In this document: positions 1 to 7,105 of the stretch, piece after piece
Position numbering within the stretch: position 1 is the stretch's first letter
Layout of the letters: every line of letters starts with the position of its first letter
NCBI GenBank assembly: GCA_027058925.1
Contig: JALTAS010000175.1
Span: 1 to 8,958 of the forward strand
Direction: 5' to 3'
Source of the DNA: Persephonella sp.
GTDB taxonomy: Bacteria > Aquificota > Aquificia > Aquificales > Hydrogenothermaceae
DNA: 8,958 nucleotides
Position numbers and translations under genes: made by a program
Notes under the pieces: generated by a model
What the model was told of the DNA's origin: nothing
The model's database searches: none
The model's input: only the letters and a program-made list of their open reading frames with translations

Positions 1-606
1 TATCTTTGTAAATAGTTCTCCGTATTTTTCAAATAGTATATAAAGGAGCGATGTAAGATCTGATTTTGTCTTTTTGATCTTTTTTTCCTGTGATTTTATA
101 TCTATTTCTCTTTTTTTGATCTTTGTTCTGTTTGTGTAGAGGGTATAAAACATGTTAAACAGGTTATAACCTGAAAAGCCCTCAAGCTTATCCCAGATAT
201 GTCTGTTTTTGTAAAAATCTTCCTCTATCCAGCTTTCAAACTCTTTCAGTATAAACTGCCTGAGCATGCTGTCCTGAAAGATTTTTGTGTTTCTGTCAAT
301 TTTTGATCTTTCTGGATGTTTTTTTAGTATTCTTAGAAAAATGCTGTGAAATGTTCCGATATATGAGTACTCAACCTTTAAAAGCTCTGAATGTAACTTT
401 TTTTTCAGATTCAGATCCTTCTCTTTCTCTATTATCAGTGATATTTCTGTGTATATCCTTTCTTTTATCTCCCCAGATGCTTTCTCTGTGAATGTAAGTA
501 TCAGCATATTATCAAGGCTTTCCCCATCTTTTATCCTTTTTATAACCTCTTGAACAAGACTGAAAGTTTTTCCTGTTCCTGCTGATGCTATGTAGTTAGT
601 GTTCAT
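1..606 (-). CDS. addA: AddA/RecB-type UvrD-family DNA helicase, N-terminal part (runs off the left edge)
   Basis: This is the first 202 codons of a superfamily 1A helicase, open at the window edge. Near residues 7-15 it has a Walker A motif, ASAGTGKTF, the form typical of RecB/AddA rather than the AGAGSGKT of UvrD/PcrA. Around residues 34-48 is motif Ia, LILTFTEKASGEIKERI, and around residues 81-92 a motif Ic-like stretch, IGTFHSIFLRIL. In this family the protein is the ATP-driven 3'-5' motor of the AddAB complex, which unwinds and resects double-strand breaks before RecA loading; AddA usually also has a C-terminal nuclease, which cannot be seen here. The ATG overlaps the addB stop in an ATGA arrangement, and a GGAG ribosome binding site lies 7 bases upstream inside addB codons, which fixes the start and suggests translational coupling. 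Gene order addB-addA is as in Bacillus. A stand-alone UvrD-like helicase is the alternative, but context argues for AddA. Confidence 0.88.
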   Translation of the reverse strand, partial: MNTNYIASAGTGKTFSLVQEVIKRIKDGESLDNMLILTFTEKASGEIKERIYTEISLIIEKEKDLNLKKKLHSELLKVEYSYIGTFHSIFLRILKKHPERSKIDRNTKIFQDSMLRQFILKEFESWIEEDFYKNRHIWDKLEGFSGYNLFNMFYTLYTNRTKIKKREIDIKSQEKKIKKTKSDLTSLLYILFEKYGELFTKI

Positions 607-3266
607 AACAGCTCTCCAAAAGGTGGATACACTTGTTTTATCTTTTGGTTTAGCTCATCATTTTTAGGACAGAAATCTAAAAAAGCGCAGTAATCACACA
701 AACTGTTTTTTATAGGTGGAAAAATACCTTTTTTCATCAGATCAAGCATGTTGTCAACAAAGGCTGTGTCTTTGATCTGTGCCGTATATCTGAACTTTCT
801 GTCCCTGTCATTTACAGCAAGTATTCCTATCTCTTTTACTTTTTCTCCTAATATCTTTTTGTAAACAAGAAGCTGTGCGTATTTTGTTTTTATCTCTTTG
901 TGGATGTTTGAGGGGGGTTTTTCCCCTGTTTTGTAATCGTATATAGTGATATTCCCTTCTTTATCAATGTCAGCCCTGTCTATTCTTCCTGAGAAATAAT
1001 CATCCTTTACATTTTTCTCTATAAGCATATTTTTGATTTTGTTATTTTTTACAGACTGAAGATCATCCTTCAAAAAAGAAATCAATCTTAAAAATGTTGT
1101 TTCTGCTTTTTTCAGCTCTAATGGTCTGTAAGAAGGTATTAAGCTTTCTATTAAAGGGTTTATCATGCTAAAAAATCTTTTTTCCAGTCTTTTTTTCCTT
1201 TTTTCAACAAACTCTTCAGGATTTTTCACTTTTTGTATGTCTAAACCTGAGTAAAACTCTTCAAGTAATTTATGTATTACAATTCCCTTTTCTAATGGTG
1301 ATATCTCTTTTCTTTCAGTTTTTATCTCCTCCACAAAACCGTTAATTTCTTCATGAAAAAATCTGTAAGGGCATTGTGGATACTTCTGGAAAGATGTTGC
1401 AGAAATGGGAAAATTCATATCCAGTTTTATTTTGAAGCTTTCTAAAGGAGGGTTTTTGTACTTATCAATTTTATTTTTATGCTTAGCTATATTTTTATCA
1501 ATAAATGGGTATTCTGCCCTTAACTCTTCAGGTAAAACAGGAGATAAAACCGGTTTAACTGGCTTAATTCCAGTGATTCTGATTATCTCTTGAAGAAATA
1601 TGGATGGGACAGGTTCTTTTAGGACAAAAGAAAGGTAGATATACTTTTTCCTATCAAAAAGCGAGCAAAAATTAAGAAGCTCCTGCATAAGAACATGGAA
1701 TGGGTAATTGAGACCTTTTAGATCTTCTCTTGATAAAATAAGCTCATCTTTAACTGGATCAGGATACCTGTCTGAATTCAGACCAAGAAAAAAAATGTAA
1801 TCAAAATTGTTTCCTTCAGCCTGTGATGGGGAAACTACTGTTACTCCCTCTGTTCTAACCTTTTTTTCTCTGTTTTCCTCTTCAAAGAATGATTTTAATA
1901 TTTCAACAAGATCTTTATAACTTATTTTGTCAAAAAGATCTGAATACAGCTTTTTTTCTTCTAATATATCAAGCAGGTTTTCAAAGAAAGCTTTTCTTCC
2001 TTCTGTCTCCTTTAAAAATCTGTTTGATATTTCCCTGAAAGCTCTTATATAAAAAACAAACTCTTCCTGATCAGGTAAGTTAAGAACAGTTGAAATAAGT
2101 TCTTTTAGTTTTTTAAATCTTTTATCTTGAAGAACAAACCTCTCAAATTCTGAAAGATCAAAAAATGGGGGGCTCTGAATAACTTTTTTGTGTATATCTT
2201 CAGGATCTTCTATCTCAAACACAGAGTCAGACAAAATCCCTGAAATGCTTTCCTTTGATATTCCTTTTATTTTTAACAGGAGAAGCTCCATTATTTTTCT
2301 GCAGGAGTAATCATCTATATATCTGTTTTCTTCTGTCAGATAGTAAGGTATGTGGTATCTGCTGAATATCTCCTTTATATAAGGTAGGTAATTTTCAATC
2401 TGGGGTATTACAACGCCTATCTTACTGTAGGATATCCCCCCTTTTTTCAGATACGCTATCTTTTGTGCTGTGAACCTGATTTCTGATCTTTCATCAGGGA
2501 GGCTGTATATCTTTATTTTTTGTGAACCTATTCTTAGGGATGCATCAAATCTGTATATACATTTTGCAACTTCAACATTAGGATCTTTTTCTTTCTCAAA
2601 AATGACAAAGTCTGAGATCTGTTCATAAAAATCTCTAACTTTTTTAAAATGATTGTGGTTGATGTAATAACCGCTGTCTGGAAAAAAATGCGTAAAAACA
2701 TAAACATTTCTGGATAGTTTTGATGCCTTTCTGAAAAGCTTTCTGTAAAGATCAGGGACAGAATGAATACCGAAAATAACAAGATGATCTGTTGTGAAAT
2801 CTGTATCTGTTTCCACAGCAAGCCTGTGGAGATCCTCCCTGTCGTAAAATTTCTTCTTTTTAAAATCTTCATAATCGGATATTATCTGCTTCAAAAAATC
2901 TGATGATATATCTTCAAACGGAATGCTATGTTCTTTTAACTGCTGAATCATTATCCCAATATCCTGAGCAAGACCGTCAAGATTGTAGCCTTTTTTTTGT
3001 AATATTCTTTTTAATACGATCTGCTTCTCAAAATCAGAAATAGGCTCTTTTTTTGTTATTTTTTTTGACAGGTCTATTACTGTAAAGAACTCTCCGTTTA
3101 TCAGAATTCCCAACTTTTCGGTCAGGAACTCTTTCAGATACATTTTCATCTGGTTGGTGTGAACAACAAATGTTATCCTTTCTGTTGGTCTTTTTTGTAT
3201 CTCTCTTACTGTTTCTAAAAGCTTATCTTTCAAGTAAGAATAACTTCCTGAATAGTACCTGTTCAT
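603..3266 (-). CDS. addB: AddB-type ATP-dependent nuclease subunit with PD-(D/E)XK nuclease and Fe-S cluster
   Basis: This is an 887-residue protein of the AddB family, partner of AddA in double-strand break resection. The N-terminal half looks like an inactivated helicase: where AddB of Bacillus has a Walker A motif near its N-terminus, this protein has only GSYSYLKD (residues 7-14), with no GKT. A helicase-like motif AEGNNFDYIFFLGLN (483-497) is kept. The C-terminal nuclease is intact: GIVIHKLLE with His665, GRIDRAD (760-766), IYDYKTG with Asp777 and Lys779, and the Q-x3-Y pair Gln798/Tyr802. Four cysteines at 632, 857, 860 and 866 match the [4Fe-4S] staple that clamps the AddB nuclease domain. 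It is shorter than Bacillus AddB (about 1,160 residues). ATG at 3266 is preferred over the in-frame GTG at 3269 because AAGG lies 7 bases before the ATG but only 4 before the GTG. The start overlaps the exonuclease stop, and the stop overlaps the addA start. Confidence 0.87.
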   Translation of the reverse strand: MNRYYSGSYSYLKDKLLETVREIQKRPTERITFVVHTNQMKMYLKEFLTEKLGILINGEFFTVIDLSKKITKKEPISDFEKQIVLKRILQKKGYNLDGLAQDIGIMIQQLKEHSIPFEDISSDFLKQIISDYEDFKKKKFYDREDLHRLAVETDTDFTTDHLVIFGIHSVPDLYRKLFRKASKLSRNVYVFTHFFPDSGYYINHNHFKKVRDFYEQISDFVIFEKEKDPNVEVAKCIYRFDASLRIGSQKIKIYSLPDERSEIRFTAQKIAYLKKGGISYSKIGVVIPQIENYLPYIKEIFSRYHIPYYLTEENRYIDDYSCRKIMELLLLKIKGISKESISGILSDSVFEIEDPEDIHKKVIQSPPFFDLSEFERFVLQDKRFKKLKELISTVLNLPDQEEFVFYIRAFREISNRFLKETEGRKAFFENLLDILEEKKLYSDLFDKISYKDLVEILKSFFEEENREKKVRTEGVTVVSPSQAEGNNFDYIFFLGLNSDRYPDPVKDELILSREDLKGLNYPFHVLMQELLNFCSLFDRKKYIYLSFVLKEPVPSIFLQEIIRITGIKPVKPVLSPVLPEELRAEYPFIDKNIAKHKNKIDKYKNPPLESFKIKLDMNFPISATSFQKYPQCPYRFFHEEINGFVEEIKTERKEISPLEKGIVIHKLLEEFYSGLDIQKVKNPEEFVEKRKKRLEKRFFSMINPLIESLIPSYRPLELKKAETTFLRLISFLKDDLQSVKNNKIKNMLIEKNVKDDYFSGRIDRADIDKEGNITIYDYKTGEKPPSNIHKEIKTKYAQLLVYKKILGEKVKEIGILAVNDRDRKFRYTAQIKDTAFVDNMLDLMKKGIFPPIKNSLCDYCAFLDFCPKNDELNQKIKQVYPPFGELL

Positions 3267-4087
3267 CACAGTACCTTGATTTCAGGTTTCAGATCAGATA
3301 TCTGCTGTAGAGAGGGGAATGGGTAAGAGTTTTGCAGAAAGTAGGTATTTATGTAGGAAAAAAGCATGGCTGTAGCCTTAACATCTTCACTGCAGTAATT
3401 TCCTATTTTTTCCAGATCCCCGTTTATAAAAAAATCCTTTACCTGATTTCCTTCACCTTCTGTTTTGACAGGAATATCGCACAGATAACATAGATTTTTC
3501 AATGAAACCTTTTTACCAAAAATATCCACAGGTATATCTATGTGGTACTGGGTGTGAAAAAAAGTATAACGGGGATAACTGTTTTCCCATTTGTCAAACC
3601 TGTCCAGATAAATGCTGATAAAAAATTTCTCATCTAAATCCTGTGCGTATTTTAGTGATCTAAGCTTTATTACAGGCATATCAAAATCTTTACCATTTAT
3701 AGTAATAATTACTGGGAATACCGAAACTGCTGTTTTTGAGTTTTCAATCTTCACAAAAGAATGTGCTTTTTTAAACTCTTTCCAGAACTGGTTCAGAAGC
3801 TCAAACTCATTACGCGATATAAATGTTTTAAAATTAATTTCTTTCGAGTTCTTAATACATAAGGTACTAATAGCTACTATCCTGTGATAAGGATGAGGTA
3901 AAAAGTAATCATCCCCCTCTTCCTCAATTTTTTTCAGAACTTTAGGATCTGATATGCTGTTTATCATGAAACTATCAGGAACGGTTTCTATGTCAAGGAC
4001 AAAAAAGTTTTTGAATTTACTGTAAAGGTCTTTTCTCCTACCGATTATTTTTTCTTTTCCCCACAGTTCCTCTGTGTAGCCCTCCAT
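3266..4087 (-). CDS. Predicted DEDDy 3'-5' exonuclease, PolB-exonuclease-like family
   Basis: This 273-residue protein has the ordered motifs of a DEDDy exonuclease. ExoI is FFVLDIETVPD with Asp32 and Glu34. ExoII is ITINGKDFDMPVI with Asp136, very close to the NGRGFDLPVL-type motif of the family annotated as 3'-5' exonuclease related to the exonuclease domain of PolB (I recall Pfam DNA_pol_B_exo2). A HIDIPVDIF segment lies near 182-190. ExoIII is YCSEDVKAT with Tyr231 and Asp235. All expected acidic residues and the Tyr are present, so it should be active with two metal ions, removing nucleotides from DNA 3' ends; there is no polymerase domain. The ATG is preceded by AGAGG at 5 bases. Its TGA overlaps the addB ATG by one base, so it is probably made together with AddB and AddA and may trim or proofread ends during recombination. 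The substrate is inferred, not shown. Confidence 0.82.
   Translation of the reverse strand: MEGYTEELWGKEKIIGRRKDLYSKFKNFFVLDIETVPDSFMINSISDPKVLKKIEEEGDDYFLPHPYHRIVAISTLCIKNSKEINFKTFISRNEFELLNQFWKEFKKAHSFVKIENSKTAVSVFPVIITINGKDFDMPVIKLRSLKYAQDLDEKFFISIYLDRFDKWENSYPRYTFFHTQYHIDIPVDIFGKKVSLKNLCYLCDIPVKTEGEGNQVKDFFINGDLEKIGNYCSEDVKATAMLFSYINTYFLQNSYPFPSLQQISDLKPEIKVL
3274..3277 (-). promoter_or_regulatory. Ribosome binding site deciding the addB start
   Basis: AAGG on the minus strand lies inside the last codons of the exonuclease gene. It is 7 bases from the ATG at 3266 and 4 bases from the GTG at 3269, so it favours the ATG. The stop of the upstream gene and this start form TGATG, a one-base overlap typical of coupled translation. 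Confidence 0.6.
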
Positions 4088-4111
4088 GATAACCTCTTAA
4101 CTTTTCTTTTA

Positions 4112-4140
4112 ATTATACTGATTTCGGAAAATAGAATAAA
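4112..4140 (-). promoter_or_regulatory. Possible internal promoter for exonuclease-addB-addA
   Basis: In the 57-base gap before the exonuclease gene the minus strand has a perfect TATAAT (4112-4117). A weak TTTATT box (4135-4140) sits 17 bases upstream. The predicted transcript would start about 18 bases before the exonuclease ATG. No hairpin terminator is seen in the gap, so read-through from gyrA is also possible. In DNA this AT-rich a TATAAT can arise by chance. Confidence 0.35.
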
Positions 4141-4144
4141 ACTT

Positions 4145-4360
4145 TTATCTGTCTGACTTTTTCCTTATAATCTGATAAAGGTTGTATGCAGACACATAAA
4201 GAATGACAGCACCTGCTATAACCGGCAAAAGGTTTTGGAGCAGTTTTGCGGTCATAAGTGTTGGATCTTTTACTGAAAAGGAGGAGAAAACTCCCCCTAT
4301 ATTGTTTAGAATTGCATAAATCCCAACTATAATCCCAAAAACTAAAAGTATATGAACCAT
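4145..4360 (-). CDS. Small two-helix membrane protein, unknown function
   Basis: This is a 71-residue protein I do not recognise. It has two strongly hydrophobic segments, about residues 3-24 and 43-65, separated by a short loop with few charges (SVKDPT), and it ends in a basic tail (RKKSDR), which suggests a helical hairpin with the C-terminus in the cytoplasm. There is no signal peptide cleavage site, cysteine or catalytic motif. Its ATG overlaps the gyrA stop in a TAATG arrangement and has no good ribosome binding site of its own, so it is probably translated by ribosomes finishing gyrA. It is real rather than a chance frame because of this exact coupling, its membrane-like composition, and the lack of any competing gene. 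Link to gyrase function is unknown. Confidence 0.7.
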   Translation of the reverse strand: MVHILLVFGIIVGIYAILNNIGGVFSSFSVKDPTLMTAKLLQNLLPVIAGAVILYVSAYNLYQIIRKKSDR

Positions 4361-6759
4361 TACTGTTGGCTCTGTATTTTAGGCTTTACAGCTCTAACAA
4401 CTTTATCCCCTTCTATTTTTATCAGCTGTTCTCCCATCGCTGTTCTTTTTGCTACAGGTATTTTACCTTCATCTATCCTGAGCTTAAGAATTCTTCCTTT
4501 TTCTGTAGATAGTAAAAGTGTATTCCCAAAATTAACAGATGTGGAAACGCTGAGGGCATCATCTTTTGAAAGCTTTACAGCCATTAAACCTTTCTGTCCT
4601 CTTTTTTTCAGCTTTCCTTCTTTTGTGTAAAACTCCTCTTTCCTGACAAGCTTTGTGTATCCTTTTTCTGTTATTGTTAGCACATACTCCTCACTGTTTA
4701 TCAAAAATCCACCTCTGACCTGATCTCCTTCATCAAGATCAATAGCTTCAACACCTTTTGCTTTATCCCCTGTAACCCTTACCTGCGATCTGTCAAACAT
4801 AAGAAGATCTCCCTTTCTGGTGTAAACAGCAAGAACAGATGGATGATCGTCTGCGAAAGCTGAAACAACTCTGTCTCCATCTGAAAGGGGGAGTATAAGG
4901 TGGTTCTGTGATTTATAGAATATGTCCTCATAGGACATTCTTTTAACAACACCTTTTTCTGTAAGTAAAAATAGTCTGTCTTCCTCTCCTTCACCTTTGA
5001 AAGCTGTTCCCACTATTTCCCCTTCTTCTATGTTTATCTTTCCTTCCCCTTTTGGAAGATCAGCAACAAGACTCCAGTAAGCTCTTCCTCTGTCTGTTAT
5101 AAATGCTATAGGAACTGAGCTTTTTATCTCCTGAATTGATATAAGTTTTTCTCCGGGCTTGACTGTTGTTATTACCTCATTTAAGACTTTCTGGTAAACC
5201 TGCTCTTTTTCCTCTTTTTCATCAAACTTTCTATTTATTACTCTTCCTGAGCTTAAAACGGCAAGTATGTAGTCTTCCTCAAAAGTGAGCTGTTCACCTT
5301 TTTCTTCAATAACCATTGTTTTTCTTTCATCACCGAACTTTTCAACAAGCTCATCTATCTCCTGAATGAAAACTTTTATTTTTTCTTCTTCAGAGGAAAG
5401 TATTCTCTGATATTCCTCTATCTTTAATCTCAGATCATCAGCTTCCTGATACAGCTTGTCTCCCTCAAGGGCTGTAAATCTTGAAAGCCTCATATCAAGT
5501 ATTGCCTGAGACTGGATGTCCGTTAGACCAAATTCTGCTTTTAGCTGTTCTTTAGCAGATGAAACATCCCTTGATCCTCTGACTATTTCTATAACTCTGT
5601 CTGCGTTTTCAAGGGCTTTTAAAAGACCTTCAACTATATGAAGCCTGTTTTCAGCCTTTTCAAGATCATAAAGGGTTCTTCTTGTTATAACCTCTATTCT
5701 GTGCTTTATAAACTCCCAGAGTATTCCTTTCAGGTCTAATGTTTTAGGCTGTTTTCCAACCAGTACAGTGAAGTTTATAGGTATTGATTTTTGAAGCTGT
5801 GTTCTTCTGTACAGCTTTTTGAGAACCTTCTCAGGATCTGCCTCCCTTTTCAGCTCAACTATTATTCTGATTCCGTCCCTGTCAGACTCATCTCTAAGAT
5901 CTGATATCCCTTTTTCCTGTCCTTTTCTTACAAGCTCAGCTATTCTTTTTATAAACTCTACCTTGTTAACCTGATACGGTATTTCATAGATTATTATTCT
6001 GTGTCTGTTTCCGGGAAGTCTTTCTATCCTTGCCTTTCCTTTTACAACAACAGAGCCTCTCCCGTCCTGATAAATCTTTATTATCTCCTCTTTAGGTGTT
6101 ATCAAAACACCTCCGGTTGGAAAGTCAGGACCTTTTACAAACTGGCAGAGTTCCTCAACTGTAGCATTTGGAAACTCTGCAAGATATTTGAGGGCTTCTG
6201 CAATCTCTGTAAAGTTGTGGGGAGGAATGTTTGTTGAAAGTCCAACAGCAATACCTGCCGCTCCATTGCAAATAAGATTTGGAAACTTGGCAGGCAGAAC
6301 CTCCGGCTCCATTAAAGAGGCATCAAAGTTTTCTCTCATGTCAACTGTGTTTTTATCTATATCAGCAAGCATCTCCATAGCAAGCTTTGTAAGACGGGCT
6401 TCTGTGTAACGCATCGCTGCCGGAGGATCTCCATCAATAGAACCAAAATTTCCCTGACCCTGAATGAGAGGATATCTAAGGGTAAAATCCTGAGCCATTC
6501 TGACAAGGGCATCATAAACAGATGTATCACCGTGTGGGTGGTATTTACCAAGGACTTCCCCTACTACCCTTGCACTCTTTTTATATGGTTTATTTGGATA
6601 TAATCCAAGTTCATTCATAGCATAAAGAATTCTTCTCTGAACAGGCTTAAGCCCGTCCCTCACGTCCGGTATCGCCCTTCCGACAATGACAGACATTGCA
6701 TAATCTAAATAGGCAGACTTTACCTCTTCCTCAATAGGCTGTTTGATGATTTCTGACAT
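4360..6759 (-). CDS. gyrA: Type IIA topoisomerase subunit A (GyrA) without a canonical GyrA box
   Basis: This 799-residue DNA gyrase A subunit forms the DNA-breaking half of an A2B2 type IIA topoisomerase. Catalytic Tyr118 with Arg117 lies in [10 protein letters not shown]. The quinolone-resistance region reads [13 protein letters not shown], so Thr79 and Asp83 stand where E. coli has Ser83 and Asp87. The winged-helix, tower and coiled-coil regions run to about 490. From about 495 a beta-pinwheel shows six blade motifs of the kind [17 protein letters not shown] and [10 protein letters not shown]. At the blade-1 position where gyrases carry QRRGGKG, this protein has a Glu/Lys-rich stretch (about 510-530) with no such box; the closest match is KKRGQKGL at 718-725, in a later blade. 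It may therefore relax and decatenate like topoisomerase IV rather than supercoil, as I recall for Aquifex. The start has AGGGG 6 bases upstream. The stop overlaps the next gene. Confidence 0.97.
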   Translation of the reverse strand: MSEIIKQPIEEEVKSAYLDYAMSVIVGRAIPDVRDGLKPVQRRILYAMNELGLYPNKPYKKSARVVGEVLGKYHPHGDTSVYDALVRMAQDFTLRYPLIQGQGNFGSIDGDPPAAMRYTEARLTKLAMEMLADIDKNTVDMRENFDASLMEPEVLPAKFPNLICNGAAGIAVGLSTNIPPHNFTEIAEALKYLAEFPNATVEELCQFVKGPDFPTGGVLITPKEEIIKIYQDGRGSVVVKGKARIERLPGNRHRIIIYEIPYQVNKVEFIKRIAELVRKGQEKGISDLRDESDRDGIRIIVELKREADPEKVLKKLYRRTQLQKSIPINFTVLVGKQPKTLDLKGILWEFIKHRIEVITRRTLYDLEKAENRLHIVEGLLKALENADRVIEIVRGSRDVSSAKEQLKAEFGLTDIQSQAILDMRLSRFTALEGDKLYQEADDLRLKIEEYQRILSSEEEKIKVFIQEIDELVEKFGDERKTMVIEEKGEQLTFEEDYILAVLSSGRVINRKFDEKEEKEQVYQKVLNEVITTVKPGEKLISIQEIKSSVPIAFITDRGRAYWSLVADLPKGEGKINIEEGEIVGTAFKGEGEEDRLFLLTEKGVVKRMSYEDIFYKSQNHLILPLSDGDRVVSAFADDHPSVLAVYTRKGDLLMFDRSQVRVTGDKAKGVEAIDLDEGDQVRGGFLINSEEYVLTITEKGYTKLVRKEEFYTKEGKLKKRGQKGLMAVKLSKDDALSVSTSVNFGNTLLLSTEKGRILKLRIDEGKIPVAKRTAMGEQLIKIEGDKVVRAVKPKIQSQQ

Positions 6760-6791
6760 TTAAAACCCCTTCAAATATTGATTAGAACTAT

Positions 6792-6800
6792 ATTTTACCA
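6792..6800 (-). promoter_or_regulatory. gyrA: Candidate proximal gyrA promoter (extended -10)
   Basis: The minus strand reads TGGTAAAAT, an extended -10 element (TGn plus a -10 with one mismatch to TATAAT). It would start transcription near 6785, about 26 bases before the gyrA ATG. There is no good -35 box at 17 bases, which is tolerable for an extended -10 promoter. Direct copies of ATAGTTCT (minus strand) lie at 6784-6791 and 6833-6840, flanking it; whether they bind anything is unknown. Confidence 0.35.
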
Positions 6801-6853
6801 TATTTACAGGGGTATTTCCCAGCGTGGTTTTCAGAACTATTTTTCCTAATAAA

Positions 6854-6875
6854 GATAAAAAGACGGCACTTTATC
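6854..6875. repeat. Short inverted repeat in the gyrA leader
   Basis: GATAAA (6854-6859) and TTTATC (6870-6875) form a perfect 6-base inverted repeat around a 10-base loop containing the GC-rich GACGGC. On the minus strand it lies about 95-115 bases before gyrA, downstream of the distal TATAAT. It could be an operator or a weak leader hairpin. The arms are AT-rich, so chance is quite possible. Confidence 0.25.
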
Positions 6876-6893
6876 CCTCTCTGCAAGGACAAA

Positions 6894-6899
6894 ATTATA
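6894..6899 (-). promoter_or_regulatory. gyrA: Candidate distal gyrA promoter -10 box
   Basis: This is a perfect TATAAT on the minus strand, with no convincing -35 box. It would give a gyrA leader of about 130 bases. The spacer 6760-6945 holds no gene on either strand that I can support. It contains this box, the proximal candidate and one short inverted repeat. Confidence 0.3.
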
Positions 6900-6945
6900 C
6901 ATGATTGTAAAATTCTGCCTAAGAATAAAAATAAAGGCTTAGATT

Positions 6946-7095
6946 TTAAAGCTTCTGTAAAATTACTTTTATTTTGCTGTATAACTCATTTTCTGTCCGG
7001 AAAATCTGAATAAAAAATCTTATCTCTTCTGTTTTAAAATCCTCTTCACTCAAGAGCTCAAAAATCCCTTTAAATGGAAATTCTTTAACCTCCAT
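6946..7095 (-). CDS. 49-residue small protein, unknown function
   Basis: This small gene begins MEVKEFPFKG and ends KVILQKL. I do not recognise the family. The protein is charged (rich in Glu, Lys and Phe), predicted mostly helical, and soluble, with no cysteine, membrane segment or signal peptide. Support comes from its signals: GGGAGG (7101-7106 on the plus-strand scale) lies 5 bases from the ATG and overlaps the TAG stop of the membrane protein gene, leaving only a 10-base gap between the two coding regions. That is the best Shine-Dalgarno in the window, and it indicates co-transcription with the membrane protein. Codon use (ATA, AGA, TTT) is like that of its neighbours. It may be a partner or regulator of the upstream membrane protein, but this is inferred from position only. 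Confidence 0.62.
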   Translation of the reverse strand: MEVKEFPFKGIFELLSEEDFKTEEIRFFIQIFRTENELYSKIKVILQKL

Positions 7096-7105
7096 CACAA
7101 CCTCC

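Noticed and set aside
660..1406. Cas4-like nuclease signature (four cysteines with PD-(D/E)XK motifs)
   Set aside because: The domain is the C-terminus of an AddB-length protein coupled to a RecB-type helicase, and no CRISPR repeats or other cas genes are present.
285..3887. Frames at 285-491, 1405-1593 and 3612-3887 (plus) and 2534-2872 (minus)
   Set aside because: They are out-of-frame or antisense to addA, addB and the exonuclease, which carry clear family motifs on the minus strand.
1..4080. Many T-runs on the plus strand that look like terminator tails
   Set aside because: They are Lys (AAA) and Phe codons of minus-strand genes, and no GC-rich stem precedes them.
4352..6409. Plus-strand frames at 4352-4630, 6001-6237 and 6188-6409, and minus-strand frames at 4779-4994 and 6357-6551
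   Set aside because: All are shadows of gyrA, whose motifs are continuous over the whole region.
6809..6820. Small GGGG/CCC hairpin (ggggtatttccc) in the gyrA leader
   Set aside because: The stem is about three base pairs and not convincing as a terminator or riboswitch element.
6915..6945. Possible terminator after the 49-residue gene (CTAAG...CTTAG or GCCT...AGGC)
   Set aside because: Stems are only 4-5 bases with a 14-base loop and no T-run follows, so the evidence is too weak to call it.
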